This document shows positions 40,412 to 49,650 of a stretch of DNA of 64,000 nucleotides, in pieces. The stretch lies in NCBI RefSeq assembly GCF_011752975.1, contig NZ_VWWP01000003.1:496001-560000 (forward strand), given 5' to 3'. Position 1 is the stretch's first letter; the number at the start of each line of letters is the position of its first letter. The notes under the pieces were generated by a model, which saw only the letters and a list, made by a program, of their open reading frames with translations, made no database searches and had not been told where the DNA came from. Position numbers and translations under genes: made by a program. Source of the stretch: Chryseobacterium sp. Tr-659. Its GTDB lineage: Bacteria > Bacteroidota > Bacteroidia > Flavobacteriales > Weeksellaceae.

Positions 40412-41266
40412 ATGGCATTCGACTGGTTTAAAAGAAAAGCAAAAAACATTACCACCTCTACTGATGAAAAAAAGGACGTTCCCAAAGGCCTGTGGCATCA
40501 GACTCCATCCGGAAAAGTTGTGGAACATGATGAACTAAAGAGAAATAACTATGTTTCTCCTGAAGACGGATTTCATGTAAGAATAGGAAGTGCAGAATTT
40601 TTTGACATCCTTTTTGACGGTGGTAAATTTACCGAACTGGATGCCAATGTTGAAAGTATTGATATCTTAAACTTCAAAGATACAAAGCCTTACAAAGACC
40701 GTTTAAAAGAAGTAAAAGCTAAAACAAAACTTACAGATTCTATCAGAAATGCTGTAGGAACCGTAAAAGGAACTGAAATGGTAGTTTCTTGTATGGATTT
40801 TGCTTTTATCGGAGGATCTTTGGGTTCTGTAATGGGAGAAAAGATCAGAAGGGCCGTAGATTACTGTATCAAGCATAAACTTCCCTATATGATTATTTGT
40901 CAATCCGGAGGAGCAAGAATGCAGGAAGCCACTTACTCTTTGATGCAGCTGGCAAAAGTTCAGGCTAAACTGGCTCAGCTTTCAGAAGCAGGACTTTTAT
41001 ACATCGCTTATCTTTGTGACCCTACATTCGGAGGAATCACTGCGTCTTTCGCAATGACTGCTGATATCATTATGGCAGAACCAGGAGCATTGATCGGTTT
41101 TGCAGGACCAAGAGTAATCCGTGAAACGATTGGTAGAGACTTACCGGAAGGATTCCAGACATCAGAATTCTTACAGGAAAAAGGATTTGTAGACTTCATT
41201 GTAAAAAGAACTGAAATTCAGGATACTGTTGCAAAAACCGTTAATTTATTAGCAGTAAAAGCTTAG
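40412..41266 (+). CDS. accD: Acetyl-CoA carboxylase, carboxyltransferase beta subunit
   Basis: 284 residues. The crotonase-like carboxyltransferase fold is clear: [36 protein letters not shown], and [30 protein letters not shown]. It joins with AccA to make malonyl-CoA for fatty acids. In E. coli the N-terminal zinc ribbon carries four Cys; here the region [16 protein letters not shown] to [11 protein letters not shown] has none of them, so the zinc site is absent. The protein is otherwise complete. Confidence 0.94.
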   Translation: MAFDWFKRKAKNITTSTDEKKDVPKGLWHQTPSGKVVEHDELKRNNYVSPEDGFHVRIGSAEFFDILFDGGKFTELDANVESIDILNFKDTKPYKDRLKEVKAKTKLTDSIRNAVGTVKGTEMVVSCMDFAFIGGSLGSVMGEKIRRAVDYCIKHKLPYMIICQSGGARMQEATYSLMQLAKVQAKLAQLSEAGLLYIAYLCDPTFGGITASFAMTADIIMAEPGALIGFAGPRVIRETIGRDLPEGFQTSEFLQEKGFVDFIVKRTEIQDTVAKTVNLLAVKA

Positions 41267-41320
41267 TAACTGTAACAAAAACAATACAATCTCTCTCTAA
41301 TTAGGGAGAGATTTTTATTT

Positions 41321-41830
41321 ATGAGGACTTTTAAGATATTTTTCAATGCCGTCAGGAGTATGAGTTTTAAAAAGATCATCCGTCTTTTATCACTTGTTCT
41401 CCCCCATCCTCTTTTTGCTTTGCTAAGCTTTCATGCTACGGTAAAAGCTTACACTATTGCACAGGCAAAATTCCCAGCAACAGCTTCAAACAACGGAATA
41501 GGAAATGCTTTCAGGCATGCCTTATGGTGCTGTTTCATTATGATGTATTGCTGCAAAATCTCTTCCCCTAAAAAAGCATTGGATTTCTGTAAAAGAATGA
41601 CAGACATGCATGAAGAACTATTCCCTAACCAGCCTTTGGAAACCAAAATGGATCTCCATAACAATAAATTCGGAATGGATTATTTCATGGAAATGCTTCC
41701 TGGGATTCACCGTCAGTTTTTTGAAAAGAGTTTCTTTATAGACGGATTAGCAAAAAAAATGGATGATGCAAAGGTTCTTAGAAATTTAGATGATAATTTC
41801 GAGGGACATCTTGTTTATCTGGAAGAGTAA
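41321..41830 (+). CDS. DUF6973-like protein
   Basis: 169 residues without signal peptide, with His- and Cys-containing motifs: NAFRHALWCCF, MHEELFPNQPLETKMDLHNNKFGMDY. The pattern (FRHALW and D-LHNN) matches the Bacteroidota DUF6973 family. Spaced His and Asp suggest a metal site, but no function is established. The gene is alone, 54 bases after accD. Confidence 0.75.
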   Translation: MRTFKIFFNAVRSMSFKKIIRLLSLVLPHPLFALLSFHATVKAYTIAQAKFPATASNNGIGNAFRHALWCCFIMMYCCKISSPKKALDFCKRMTDMHEELFPNQPLETKMDLHNNKFGMDYFMEMLPGIHRQFFEKSFFIDGLAKKMDDAKVLRNLDDNFEGHLVYLEE

Positions 41831-41844
41831 ATCTTTTAATTTAA

Positions 41845-42050
41845 ACGCCAAGGATCGCAAGGGAAATCTAAAAACTTAACATATATTTTTTGTCCGCAAG
41901 GGCATTTTATTCAGCTATGTTATTTAATTATAACTTTTTGCTTAGTGCTAACACCTTCGCGAACGAAAACATCATACATAATTACTGGAATTCTTTGCGG
42001 GCATTGCGATAAAATAAGCTCTGAGATCAGAAGCCTCCATTAGTTCTATT
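41845..42050. repeat. Non-coding stretch with 'gcaagg' type repeat remnants
   Basis: The 301-base gap 41831-42131 holds no gene. It contains aacgccaaggatcgcaaggg, ttgtccgcaagggca, and ttctttgcgggcattgcgat, phrases that resemble parts of a degenerate dispersed repeat of Chryseobacterium. The last 60 bases carry two TATTTTTG boxes (42079 and 42097) that may be the promoter of the next gene. Confidence 0.3.
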
Positions 42051-42131
42051 TCACACCAGAATAACAAAAGACTTTAGTTATTTTTGTGGTTTAAAGTATT
42101 TTTGATAAGTTTAAACAATTAAATCAATCAG

Positions 42132-43535
42132 ATGGTTCTCAGCAGAATTTGGTCGGCATTCATTATCATTGCCATTGCCATTGCCAGTATAAAATATATT
42201 TCATCAAGCCATTATAAAACCATTTTTAATGATATGGTGGTAGGAAAAGGGGGTGATACCGTGAAGATTGCTTCTCAGCCAATGAACAACCTCTCTCCGG
42301 TTGTCAGAGACAGCCTGATGAAAAAAAATGATTTTACAGACAGCAGAATTCATTATAAAACAGACTCTTTAAAGCAAAATGTAAATGTTTATCGTGTTCA
42401 GGAAGCTGATGGAGTTATCGGGACTTCAGAAACTGCGGTGAAGATATGTCTCGGGTTAATTGGAATTATGACATTGTTCATGGGATTCATGAGTATTGCC
42501 GAAAAAGCAGGAGGAATCAATCTTTTAAGCCGTCTGATCCAGCCATTTTTCTCCAAACTGTTTCCGGATATCCCTAAAAATCACCCTGCCTTCGGACATA
42601 TGCTGATGAATTTCAGTGCCAATCTTCTGGGTTTGGATAATGCAGCAACACCTTTCGGATTAAAAGCGATGGAAAGTCTCCAAACTTTAAATCCTAATAA
42701 AGAGACGGCAAGTAATTCTCAGATTATGTTTCTCTGCTTACATGCCGGTGGGATGACCTTAATTCCTGTATCTATCATCGCCATAAGGGCTTCAATGAAC
42801 TCAAAAACACCTACGGATATTTTCCTTCCCTGCATGATTGCTACTTTTGCGGCAACTTTAGCTGCAATGATCATTGTTTCCTTATATCAGAAAATAAATC
42901 TATTGCGCCCTGTCGTTATTGCTTATGTAGGCGGAATTTCAGCAATTATTGCTTTATTGGTATTATATCTCGTCCAGCTGAGCAAAGATGAGCTGGATGA
43001 CTTCAGTAAGGTGTTAAGCAATGGTTTAATTCTTTTTATTTTCCTTGCGATTGTACTTGGGGCCGTTTATAAAAAGATCAACGTTTTTGATGCTTTTATT
43101 GAAGGCGCTAAAGAAGGATTTACAACCTGCGTAAAGATTATTCCTTATCTGGTTGGAATGCTGATTGCCATTTCTTTATTAAGAACTTCCGGAGTTTTTG
43201 ATGTAATCATCGACGGAATGAAATGGGTCGCCAATGTTGCCAGCCTTGATCCGAGATTTGTAGATGGGCTACCAACAGCATTAATAAAACCTTTATCCGG
43301 TTCTGGAGCCAGAGGAATGATGGTGGATACAATGGCAACCTTTGGTCCAGACAGTTTCCAGGGAAGACTTGCTGCGGTTCTTCAGGGAAGCTCAGATACG
43401 ACGTTTTACGTGATTGCAGTATATTTCGGTGCTGTGGCTATTAAAAACACAAGATATACTGTTGTTGCTATGCTTCTGGCCGATTTAGTAGGTATTATTA
43501 CTTCAATTGCCTTAGCTTATCTATTCTTTGCTTAA
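42132..43535 (+). CDS. Nucleoside-recognition (Gate) membrane protein, SpmA-SpmB fused
   Basis: 467 residues with about 11 membrane helices and two Gate domains. The SpmA-like part carries LGLDNAATPFGLKAMESLQTLNP, and the SpmB-like part carries KIIPYLVGMLIAISLLRTSGVFD and ALIKPLSGSGARGMM. In spore formers the two halves are separate proteins; Bacteroidota often have one fused gene. It may move nucleosides or related molecules. It stands alone. Confidence 0.87.
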   Translation: MVLSRIWSAFIIIAIAIASIKYISSSHYKTIFNDMVVGKGGDTVKIASQPMNNLSPVVRDSLMKKNDFTDSRIHYKTDSLKQNVNVYRVQEADGVIGTSETAVKICLGLIGIMTLFMGFMSIAEKAGGINLLSRLIQPFFSKLFPDIPKNHPAFGHMLMNFSANLLGLDNAATPFGLKAMESLQTLNPNKETASNSQIMFLCLHAGGMTLIPVSIIAIRASMNSKTPTDIFLPCMIATFAATLAAMIIVSLYQKINLLRPVVIAYVGGISAIIALLVLYLVQLSKDELDDFSKVLSNGLILFIFLAIVLGAVYKKINVFDAFIEGAKEGFTTCVKIIPYLVGMLIAISLLRTSGVFDVIIDGMKWVANVASLDPRFVDGLPTALIKPLSGSGARGMMVDTMATFGPDSFQGRLAAVLQGSSDTTFYVIAVYFGAVAIKNTRYTVVAMLLADLVGIITSIALAYLFFA

Positions 43536-43575
43536 TTAAAGTTGCTGGTTTTTCTATCATTAAAAAATTATATGA

Positions 43576-43941
43576 ATGAGCTACGAAAAACTTGATATTT
43601 ATAATATTGCTTTTGGATTATTTATCGAAACACATAAGCTTTCATTACAATTACCAAAGTATGAACTATATGAGCTTGGCAGCCAATTAAGGCGCTCGGC
43701 AGATTCCGTTGTCACAAACATTGCAGAAGGATATGGAAGAAACAGTTACAAAGGAGACTTTATCAAATTCCTGACTTATTCTCAGGCAAGTTGCGATGAA
43801 ACTGTATGCCATTTATCAAAAATCACAAGACTTTACCCAGAATTAAGTTTAGAGTTTAAAGAAAAATCAGAACAATATAAACTCCTGGGAGGAAAAATAA
43901 ATAATTTCATAAAATACGTCCAATTAAACTGGCGTAAATAA
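43576..43941 (+). CDS. Four-helix-bundle protein (23S rRNA IVP / Avd-like)
   Basis: 121 residues. The family pattern is plain: YEKLDIYNIAFGLFIETHKL, LGSQLRRSADSVVTNIAEGYGR, FLTYSQASCDETVCHL. The fold is a four-helix bundle found in 23S rRNA intervening-sequence proteins and related to the Avd proteins of diversity-generating retroelements. There is no reverse transcriptase in the window, so it is orphaned here. A 7-bp tandem repeat begins 12 bases after its stop. Confidence 0.9.
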   Translation: MSYEKLDIYNIAFGLFIETHKLSLQLPKYELYELGSQLRRSADSVVTNIAEGYGRNSYKGDFIKFLTYSQASCDETVCHLSKITRLYPELSLEFKEKSEQYKLLGGKINNFIKYVQLNWRK

Positions 43942-43952
43942 ACAATCACTGG

Positions 43953-44019
43953 CAACTAGCAACTAGCAACTAGCAACTAGCAACTAGCAACTAGCAACTA
44001 GCAACTAGCAACTAGCAAC
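43953..44019 (+). repeat. Nine tandem copies of CAACTAG plus a partial copy
   Basis: The heptamer caactag is repeated nine times without error from 43953 to 44015, then caac. It lies between the four-helix-bundle gene and the ATG at 44033. A 7-bp unit is not a multiple of 3 but is outside coding sequence; copy changes would move spacing before the 44033 gene. It is not a CRISPR, as there are no spacers. Confidence 0.97.
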
Positions 44020-44032
44020 AAAATTACCCATT

Positions 44033-44425
44033 ATGATTACAGATAAAGAATTTACTTTAAGACTCATCCGTCAATTAACTCAAGCTCTGGAAAAACTGAT
44101 CCTGGAAAAACCCGAAGAAAGTCTAATGCAGAAAGAACTGGATTTTGACACTTTAATGAGGGATATTTTCAAAATGAGCTTTACAGAAGTTTCATCTAAA
44201 ACAAAAGAAGAAATAATTGCAATCGTTAATGAAAGACAGGAAAGAGACCATAAAGATTATTATGAAATGCTTGGGAATCTCTTCTACTTTAAGAGCAGAG
44301 AAGATCAGAATAAAGACTTTCAGGATAAAGCAAAAACATTCTACGAACTGTATCTTCAGACCAGCGGAATATTCGCGCTTCCGGTTATCAACAGAATCAA
44401 CGAATTAAAAAAAGCACTTGAATAA
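44033..44425 (+). CDS. Hypothetical helical protein
   Basis: 130 residues, acidic/basic mixed and mostly helical by its heptad-like pattern (FTLRLIRQLTQALEKLILEKPEES), with no signal peptide or membrane part. I do not recognise its family. Its start codon lies 13 bases after the CAACTAG repeat array, so its expression could vary with repeat number. A terminator overlaps its 3' end. Confidence 0.65.
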   Translation: MITDKEFTLRLIRQLTQALEKLILEKPEESLMQKELDFDTLMRDIFKMSFTEVSSKTKEEIIAIVNERQERDHKDYYEMLGNLFYFKSREDQNKDFQDKAKTFYELYLQTSGIFALPVINRINELKKALE

Positions 44426-44440
44426 AGTGCTTTTATATTT
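44410..44440 (+). terminator. Terminator at the end of the 44033 gene
   Basis: Ten-bp stem aaaagcactt / aagtgctttt around gaata, then T-rich sequence. It overlaps the last codons of the gene. Confidence 0.75.
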
Positions 44441-45325
44441 TTAGAATGTAATTTTATACGTTCCTGTTGAGGATACATTGGCTTTCTCTGCCTTTACATA
44501 TTTCTTCACCCAGGCTACAGATGTAGATGAAACACAAGGATCTGAAACCCCTCCTGCTCTTCTTGCAGAAACTACATTTCCGGCTTTATCTACTGTATAA
44601 GCAATGGTAATTGATCCACTGGCAGTACAACTATGAGATGGCTGTGCGCCACCTCTTCCCATCGTTCCGGGAATATATCCAACTAGTTTTCTGTCTATTC
44701 CTACTTTGCTGTCACCATTTCCGTCTCCGCCTAAAGGATCTCCGGCATTTCCGATACCTTCACCCGTTCCCTGGCTTCCAGCTTTTGTTCCTCTTCCTTT
44801 AATCAGATTTCCGATGGCAGCATTGCCTTTACCATCACCATTTCCTGTTTTTGAATTGGCCGTGGCAGCGCCTGACTTTTTAGTATTCTTAGAAGCGCTT
44901 GTACTGGTAGCTTCCTTTTTATCCGCTTTTTTCGATTCTTCTTTTTTAGCAACCGTATTTTTTGGATTATTTCCTGTGATCACCTTCTCCTTAACTTCAG
45001 TTTTCTTAGGCTCCGGGGCTGGTTCAGGTTTTACAACTGTCTTTGTTTCAGGAACAGGAGTTTCTGCAGGCTCCGGGGTTACTTCTTCCGTTGCGGCAGC
45101 TAAACTTCCCGGCTGCTCGGCCGGCTCTTCAACTCCTTTTCCATTCCTGTTATCTCCAAAGTTCACCAGCATTGTTGTTACCACTTCAGGATTTTTATCC
45201 AGTTCAGGCTTCAATTTATATAAAAAAACAAAAAGCAAAATGGCAGCCCAGATCAGAACAGAAAGCAAGGCGCTTTTTATCCTGTCTTTATTTTCTTCGT
45301 TTCTATTTGCTGTATAGCTTCTCAT
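44441..45325 (-). CDS. TonB-like energy transducer
   Basis: 294 residues. One N-terminal helix (residues 17-39) anchors it; a Pro/Glu/Lys/Thr-rich linker (about 60-180) spans the periplasm (EPAETPVPETKTVV), then Gly-rich repeats (GNGDGKGNAAIGN), and a C-terminal domain GSITIAYTVDKAGNVVSARRAG with two Cys (CTASG, DPCVSS). Its layout is that of TonB proteins, which carry proton-motive energy to outer-membrane receptors. It ends a three-gene operon with exbD and exbB. Confidence 0.87.
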   Translation of the reverse strand: MRSYTANRNEENKDRIKSALLSVLIWAAILLFVFLYKLKPELDKNPEVVTTMLVNFGDNRNGKGVEEPAEQPGSLAAATEEVTPEPAETPVPETKTVVKPEPAPEPKKTEVKEKVITGNNPKNTVAKKEESKKADKKEATSTSASKNTKKSGAATANSKTGNGDGKGNAAIGNLIKGRGTKAGSQGTGEGIGNAGDPLGGDGNGDSKVGIDRKLVGYIPGTMGRGGAQPSHSCTASGSITIAYTVDKAGNVVSARRAGGVSDPCVSSTSVAWVKKYVKAEKANVSSTGTYKITF

Positions 45326-45361
45326 TTTATAAAGGCGATTCTTTCCGGAAATCCGGCTTTA

Positions 45362-45760
45362 TTATTTATCCTTAACTGTTGCAATAGCAATATTAAACTT
45401 ATGCTTTTCTGCAATTTCCATTACAAAAACAACATCTTTATGCAATGTATTTTCATCAGCTCTGATGGTGAAGGATTTATTGGTTTGATTCGTTAATTTA
45501 TCCACGATAATCTGTTCCAGCTCTCCTTTGTTCACCGGGTTATCATCTACAAAATATGAACCATCCGGTTTGATGCTTACAGTCAAAGGATTAGGAATAT
45601 TGTCTTCAACGGCTCCGGTTTTCGGCAGGTTTACATCAATTGCGCTTTGATTAGCAGCAGAAGAGGTTACCATAAAGAAGATCAGCATCAACAGGATAAC
45701 GTCTGTCATCGCTGCTAAACTGAATTCCGGATTCGCTTTATTTCTTCTCTGAATTTTCAT
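45362..45760 (-). CDS. exbD: ExbD-type biopolymer transporter
   Basis: 132 residues. The single N-terminal helix (MTDVILLMLIFFMVTS) has the conserved Asp that joins the proton path. The C-terminal part is periplasmic, with DGSYFVDDNPVNKGELEQII and the ATVKDK end. It works with ExbB to power TonB. It is 12 bases from exbB and 36 bases from the TonB gene, all on the minus strand. Confidence 0.93.
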   Translation of the reverse strand: MKIQRRNKANPEFSLAAMTDVILLMLIFFMVTSSAANQSAIDVNLPKTGAVEDNIPNPLTVSIKPDGSYFVDDNPVNKGELEQIIVDKLTNQTNKSFTIRADENTLHKDVVFVMEIAEKHKFNIAIATVKDK

Positions 45761-45772
45761 CTTAAGAAAGAT

Positions 45773-46477
45773 TTATAAAGGTTTGTTGATTAGGTCTAGG
45801 AATTCTCCGGACATATTCTGAGCTTTCAATACAAACTTGTCAATTCTTGTTAAAAGAATATTATAACAAAAGTTAGCAGGAATTGCTACCGCCAAACCTA
45901 CAGCTGTTTGTCCTAAAGCAGTATAAATACCCTCTGAAAGGGTTTTCGGAGAGAAAGATCCTGTTGCATGAGATAAGTTAAAGAATGCAATAATCATCCC
46001 GATTACCGTTCCTAAAAGTCCCAGCATGGGAGCAATACTTGGCACCACAGCCAAAAGGTTCAGGTTCTTTTCCATATTGGCAACTTCAACCTGTGCCTGA
46101 GCTTCCATAGCACTTACAATATCAGAAACGGGACGTCCCAATCTTGAAATTCCTTTTTCTAAAATTCTTCCTTCCGGCGAATTTTGGGTTTTACAATAAT
46201 CTGACGCAGCTTCTATCTTTCCGGCTTTTATAAAGTCTTCAATATTGTTCATAAAATTAGAGTCCGTTTTCGAAGTCAGCCTTTTAATAAAGAAAAATCT
46301 TTCAAAAAACAGATACAGAGAAAATACCCCAAGGAGTAACACTGTAACCATCACTATTTTAGCGAAAGCCCCTCCGTGGAACATGATCTTCCAGAATGAG
46401 AACTCTAAATTGTCTGTAGCAACTGCGGGTGTAGCGATTTGTGCAAATAAAATCTGAGAAAGTTCCGTTAACAGCAT
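45773..46477 (-). CDS. exbB: ExbB / TolQ proton-channel protein
   Basis: 234 residues with three membrane helices (about 31-57, 130-155 and 180-205). Family blocks are visible: GISRLGRPVSDIVSAMEAQ, VPSIAPMLGLLGTVIGMIIAFFNL and GIYTALGQTAVGLAVAIPANFCYN. It forms the channel of the TonB motor with ExbD. First gene of the operon exbB-exbD-tonB. Confidence 0.93.
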   Translation of the reverse strand: MLLTELSQILFAQIATPAVATDNLEFSFWKIMFHGGAFAKIVMVTVLLLGVFSLYLFFERFFFIKRLTSKTDSNFMNNIEDFIKAGKIEAASDYCKTQNSPEGRILEKGISRLGRPVSDIVSAMEAQAQVEVANMEKNLNLLAVVPSIAPMLGLLGTVIGMIIAFFNLSHATGSFSPKTLSEGIYTALGQTAVGLAVAIPANFCYNILLTRIDKFVLKAQNMSGEFLDLINKPL

Positions 46478-46650
46478 TAAATGTGAATTTTATTAAAGTT
46501 TCAACGACAAATGTAGTGGAAATATTATGAATTGATATCTTAAAATTGCTTAAAAACAACTTAAATTTTGTTATGATTTACAAATAGCAAATTTCTTTCC
46601 AAAAGAAACTTTGAAAAGAAATTCGGTATAAAAAAGGATGGAGACGGTTG

Positions 46651-47112
46651 TTAGTCTTCGTCTACTTCAATATCATCCTGTTTAAATTCACATTTTAATC
46701 TAAAAGGAATCGGCGTATCTGATCCGGTATAGAAGTCGTCAATGGTTCCCTTCCAGATTAACTGAAGTTCTCCTTCTTCGTTTCTTTCAAAAAGAAGCTC
46801 ATTATCATAGATATAGGCCTCTTCATCATCGAAAAGATCTACCTCTGTATAGGTTTCTTCGTCAGAATCATCGATTTTAATGGTTTTGTCTTCTATTTCC
46901 GCTGATGCAATAGGGAAATCGAAAACCTCAAGTGATAGCTGTGGAAAGTTGTACTGTAATGAATCATCGTCTACGTGATCCAAACTGTCATCCGTAATAA
47001 TTTCAACCTCTAAAAAGTGTTGCTGGTTGCTGTAAACTGCCTTACAATAAGTATTTCTAATATTGTATTTTAGCGTTTCGTCCGGATGGTAAATTTTTAA
47101 AATCCCTTTCAT
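46651..47112 (-). CDS. Acidic hypothetical protein
   Basis: 153 residues, strongly acidic (many Asp/Glu, for example DDSLDHVDDDSLQYNF and DDSDEETYTEVDLFDDEE), without signal peptide or membrane part. Repeated beta-like segments suggest a compact, probably cytoplasmic protein. I do not recognise the family. It stands alone between the TonB operon and the DUF885 gene. Confidence 0.7.
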   Translation of the reverse strand: MKGILKIYHPDETLKYNIRNTYCKAVYSNQQHFLEVEIITDDSLDHVDDDSLQYNFPQLSLEVFDFPIASAEIEDKTIKIDDSDEETYTEVDLFDDEEAYIYDNELLFERNEEGELQLIWKGTIDDFYTGSDTPIPFRLKCEFKQDDIEVDED

Positions 47113-47253
47113 TTTTTCTTAAAAAAGAACTGTAATAATATGATTGTTAAACGTTTTAGACAAAGATAAAAAATTGATTTTAAGATAAAAGGATTTTGAA
47201 AATTATTTTTTAAAATCAAGTCCTACAATAAGTCTGGATCTCCTAATAATACT

Positions 47254-47261
47254 TACTTTTG
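47254..47261 (+). promoter_or_regulatory. Candidate -7 box (TACTTTTG)
   Basis: Perfect TAnnTTTG match 20 bases before the DUF885 ATG; the spacing is typical of this window. No clear -33 box. Confidence 0.5.
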
Positions 47262-47281
47262 TTTTCATAAAGATTCTGGAA

Positions 47282-49078
47282 ATGAAAAACATTTTATCAA
47301 AAGGTATTTTAGGATTAGGGTTGATGATTGGTCTTGCATCATGCAAAAAATCAGACTCTCCTCTTACAAAAGTAACACCCAGCAACCTGGATTCTATTGC
47401 ATCCAACTATTATGAGCAATATCTTAAGCTATATCCGTTAGATGCAACTTCTCAGGGAGATACAAGGTACAACGATCAGCTGCCTATTAATATTGATAAA
47501 GACTTTATCTCCGGGGAAATCGCTTTCTACAATTCGGTTCAGAAACAGCTTGAACATGTAGATTATAAAGACCTTTCTGATGATGACAAGGTGGTCTATG
47601 ATGTTCTTGATTATACGTTAAAAGATAAAATTCAGGCCTATGCCTATCATCCTGAATATATTCCTTTTACACAGTTCGGAGGACTTCCGCTTACTTTTCC
47701 GCTGTATGGAAGTGGACAGGGAAGCCAGCCGTTTAAAACTGAAAAAGATTACAGTGACTGGTTAAAAAGAATGGAAAAATTCCCGGAATGGATGTCAGCC
47801 GCTGCAGACAACTTCCGTGAAGGAATTAATAACAAGATTGTTCTTCCCAAAAAACTGGTTGTTAAAATGATTCCTCAAATGAAAGCTGAGGAAATCACTA
47901 CATCAGATATGGAAAAAAACATCTTCTATGGACCTGTTAAAAACTTTCCTAAGAATTTCACCCAGGCTCAGAAAGATAAATTCTCTGCACTTTATAAAGA
48001 GGCCATTACCAAAAAAATCATTCCTGCTTATACCAAAATGGGAGTGTTTTTAGAAAAAGAATATTTGCCAAAAGCAAGAGATACTGACGGTTACAACAGC
48101 CTTCCTAATGGCAGTGAAATCTATAACTATTATGTAAAAAGTTGGACAACCACTAAGAAATCTCCTGAAGAAATTAATAAGATCGGGCAGCAGCAGGTAG
48201 CTATGCTTCGCGCAGAAATGGAAAAAGTAAAGCAGCAGGTTGGCTTCTCCGGAACACTGGAAGAGTTTATCACTTTTGTAAAAACAGATCCGAAAGCAAT
48301 GCCTTATAAAACATCTAAAGAGGTGTTAAATGCATTCAACGGTATTTTAACGAAGATTACTCCGAAACTGAAAACAATGTTCAATGTAACCCCGAAAACA
48401 AAGTTTGAGATCAGACAGACGGAGAAATTCAGAGAGGCAAGTGCCAGCGCAGAATATATTCCGGGAACTCCGGACGGAAAAAGACCGGGAATATTTTATG
48501 TTCCGCTTCCTGATCCTGCCAAATTCAATGTTACTTCGGGAATGGAATCTCTTTTCCTGCACGAAGCAATTCCAGGTCATCACTATCAGGTTTCCCTTCA
48601 GCAGGAAAATACGAAACTTCCTAAATTTATGAGATTCGGATGGTTTGGAGCGTATGGTGAAGGATGGGCACACTATTGTGAAACGTTAGGCCCAGAATTC
48701 GGGTTGTATACAGATCCTTATCAGAAAATGGGATACTTAAGCGACCAGATGCTGAGAGCGGTAAGACTTGTAGTAGATACAGGAATCCATTCCGGAAAGA
48801 TGTCAAGAGAAGAAGCTATTAAATATTTTCTGAGCAATATTTCTTATGATGAAGGGGCTGCTACTGCGGAAGTTGAAAGATATATGGCAATGCCGGGACA
48901 GGCTTTAGGCTATAAAATAGGATCCTTAAGAATCCGTGAACTGAGAGAGATGTATCAGAAAGAACTCGGGAACAAATTCAATCTGGCAAGCTTCCACGAT
49001 GAAGTTTTGAGCCAGGGATGCCTTCCTCTGGATGTACTGAACAGAAAAATGGAGCTTTGGGCTAAAAAACAAAAATAG
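47282..49078 (+). CDS. DUF885 family lipoprotein, probable metallopeptidase
   Basis: 598 residues. Lipobox GLASC (Cys21) marks an exported lipoprotein. The family motif HEAIPGHHYQ near residue 425, with GEGWAHYCE about 40 residues later, gives the zinc-binding pattern (H-E-x-x-x-H plus Glu). DUF885 proteins are thought to be zinc peptidases. The substrate is unknown. The next gene is 6 bases away, so they are probably one mRNA. Confidence 0.88.
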   Translation: MKNILSKGILGLGLMIGLASCKKSDSPLTKVTPSNLDSIASNYYEQYLKLYPLDATSQGDTRYNDQLPINIDKDFISGEIAFYNSVQKQLEHVDYKDLSDDDKVVYDVLDYTLKDKIQAYAYHPEYIPFTQFGGLPLTFPLYGSGQGSQPFKTEKDYSDWLKRMEKFPEWMSAAADNFREGINNKIVLPKKLVVKMIPQMKAEEITTSDMEKNIFYGPVKNFPKNFTQAQKDKFSALYKEAITKKIIPAYTKMGVFLEKEYLPKARDTDGYNSLPNGSEIYNYYVKSWTTTKKSPEEINKIGQQQVAMLRAEMEKVKQQVGFSGTLEEFITFVKTDPKAMPYKTSKEVLNAFNGILTKITPKLKTMFNVTPKTKFEIRQTEKFREASASAEYIPGTPDGKRPGIFYVPLPDPAKFNVTSGMESLFLHEAIPGHHYQVSLQQENTKLPKFMRFGWFGAYGEGWAHYCETLGPEFGLYTDPYQKMGYLSDQMLRAVRLVVDTGIHSGKMSREEAIKYFLSNISYDEGAATAEVERYMAMPGQALGYKIGSLRIRELREMYQKELGNKFNLASFHDEVLSQGCLPLDVLNRKMELWAKKQK

Positions 49079-49084
49079 TTTCTT

Positions 49085-49642
49085 ATGAGACTATTTTTAT
49101 TTTTTGCCATACTTTTACTGACTGCTTTAAACTGTCAAAAGAAGCAAAATTTCGAAACATTTTTGGTTAACCGGAATTTACCGTCTCATGATAGTATACA
49201 GCTTCTCTCAAAATATCCTGAGCAGAAATTATACAATAGCGAGGTCGTTGAAAACAATACAAGAACAGCTTTTATTACTCAGGTTGCCAGCTTTCTTGAT
49301 AATCACTCTCAGCGAAATATTTCATTTGATGATTATAAATGTAAAGCCTTATATAAAAATGATACATTAGAAATATGGCTGAACAATTACAATGGATATT
49401 TTGGAAACGGAGTTCTTGTTCAGGTATTTAACGATCATTTCAGAATAAGGGATATTAATCCTAAAGCTCTAAAAAATGAAGTAAAATTCATTGAAACTCA
49501 TGCACTAAATCAAAAATTGATTCTAAACGGAAGCAAATTCAACAAAAATGACAGTATTTATGGTTTCATAGATTATAAATGCAGCATTGATCCTCTGGTT
49601 GATAAGCACTTCAAAGGATATTTTAAAACCTTAATACAATAA
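49085..49642 (+). CDS. Hypothetical lipoprotein
   Basis: 185 residues. An N-terminal hydrophobic run ends in TALNCQKK, with Cys17 in a lipobox-like place (Asn at -1, less usual). The mature part is beta-rich (NNYNGYFGNGVLVQVFNDHFRIRDI). No known domain. It follows DUF885 after 6 bases and precedes the DinB gene by 8 bases, so all three may be co-transcribed. Confidence 0.7.
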   Translation: MRLFLFFAILLLTALNCQKKQNFETFLVNRNLPSHDSIQLLSKYPEQKLYNSEVVENNTRTAFITQVASFLDNHSQRNISFDDYKCKALYKNDTLEIWLNNYNGYFGNGVLVQVFNDHFRIRDINPKALKNEVKFIETHALNQKLILNGSKFNKNDSIYGFIDYKCSIDPLVDKHFKGYFKTLIQ

Positions 49643-49650
49643 AAATTGAT

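Noticed and set aside
43576..43941. Diversity-generating retroelement, suggested by the Avd-like gene
   Set aside because: No reverse transcriptase or template/variable repeat pair in the window.
43953..44019. Possible CRISPR array
   Set aside because: Repeats are 7 bp with no spacers; it is a simple tandem repeat.
44706..45317. A 203-codon open frame antisense to the TonB-like gene
   Set aside because: It mirrors the Pro/Lys/Glu repeats of the TonB linker, has low-complexity Ser/Pro/Leu content, and the sense gene fits a clear operon.
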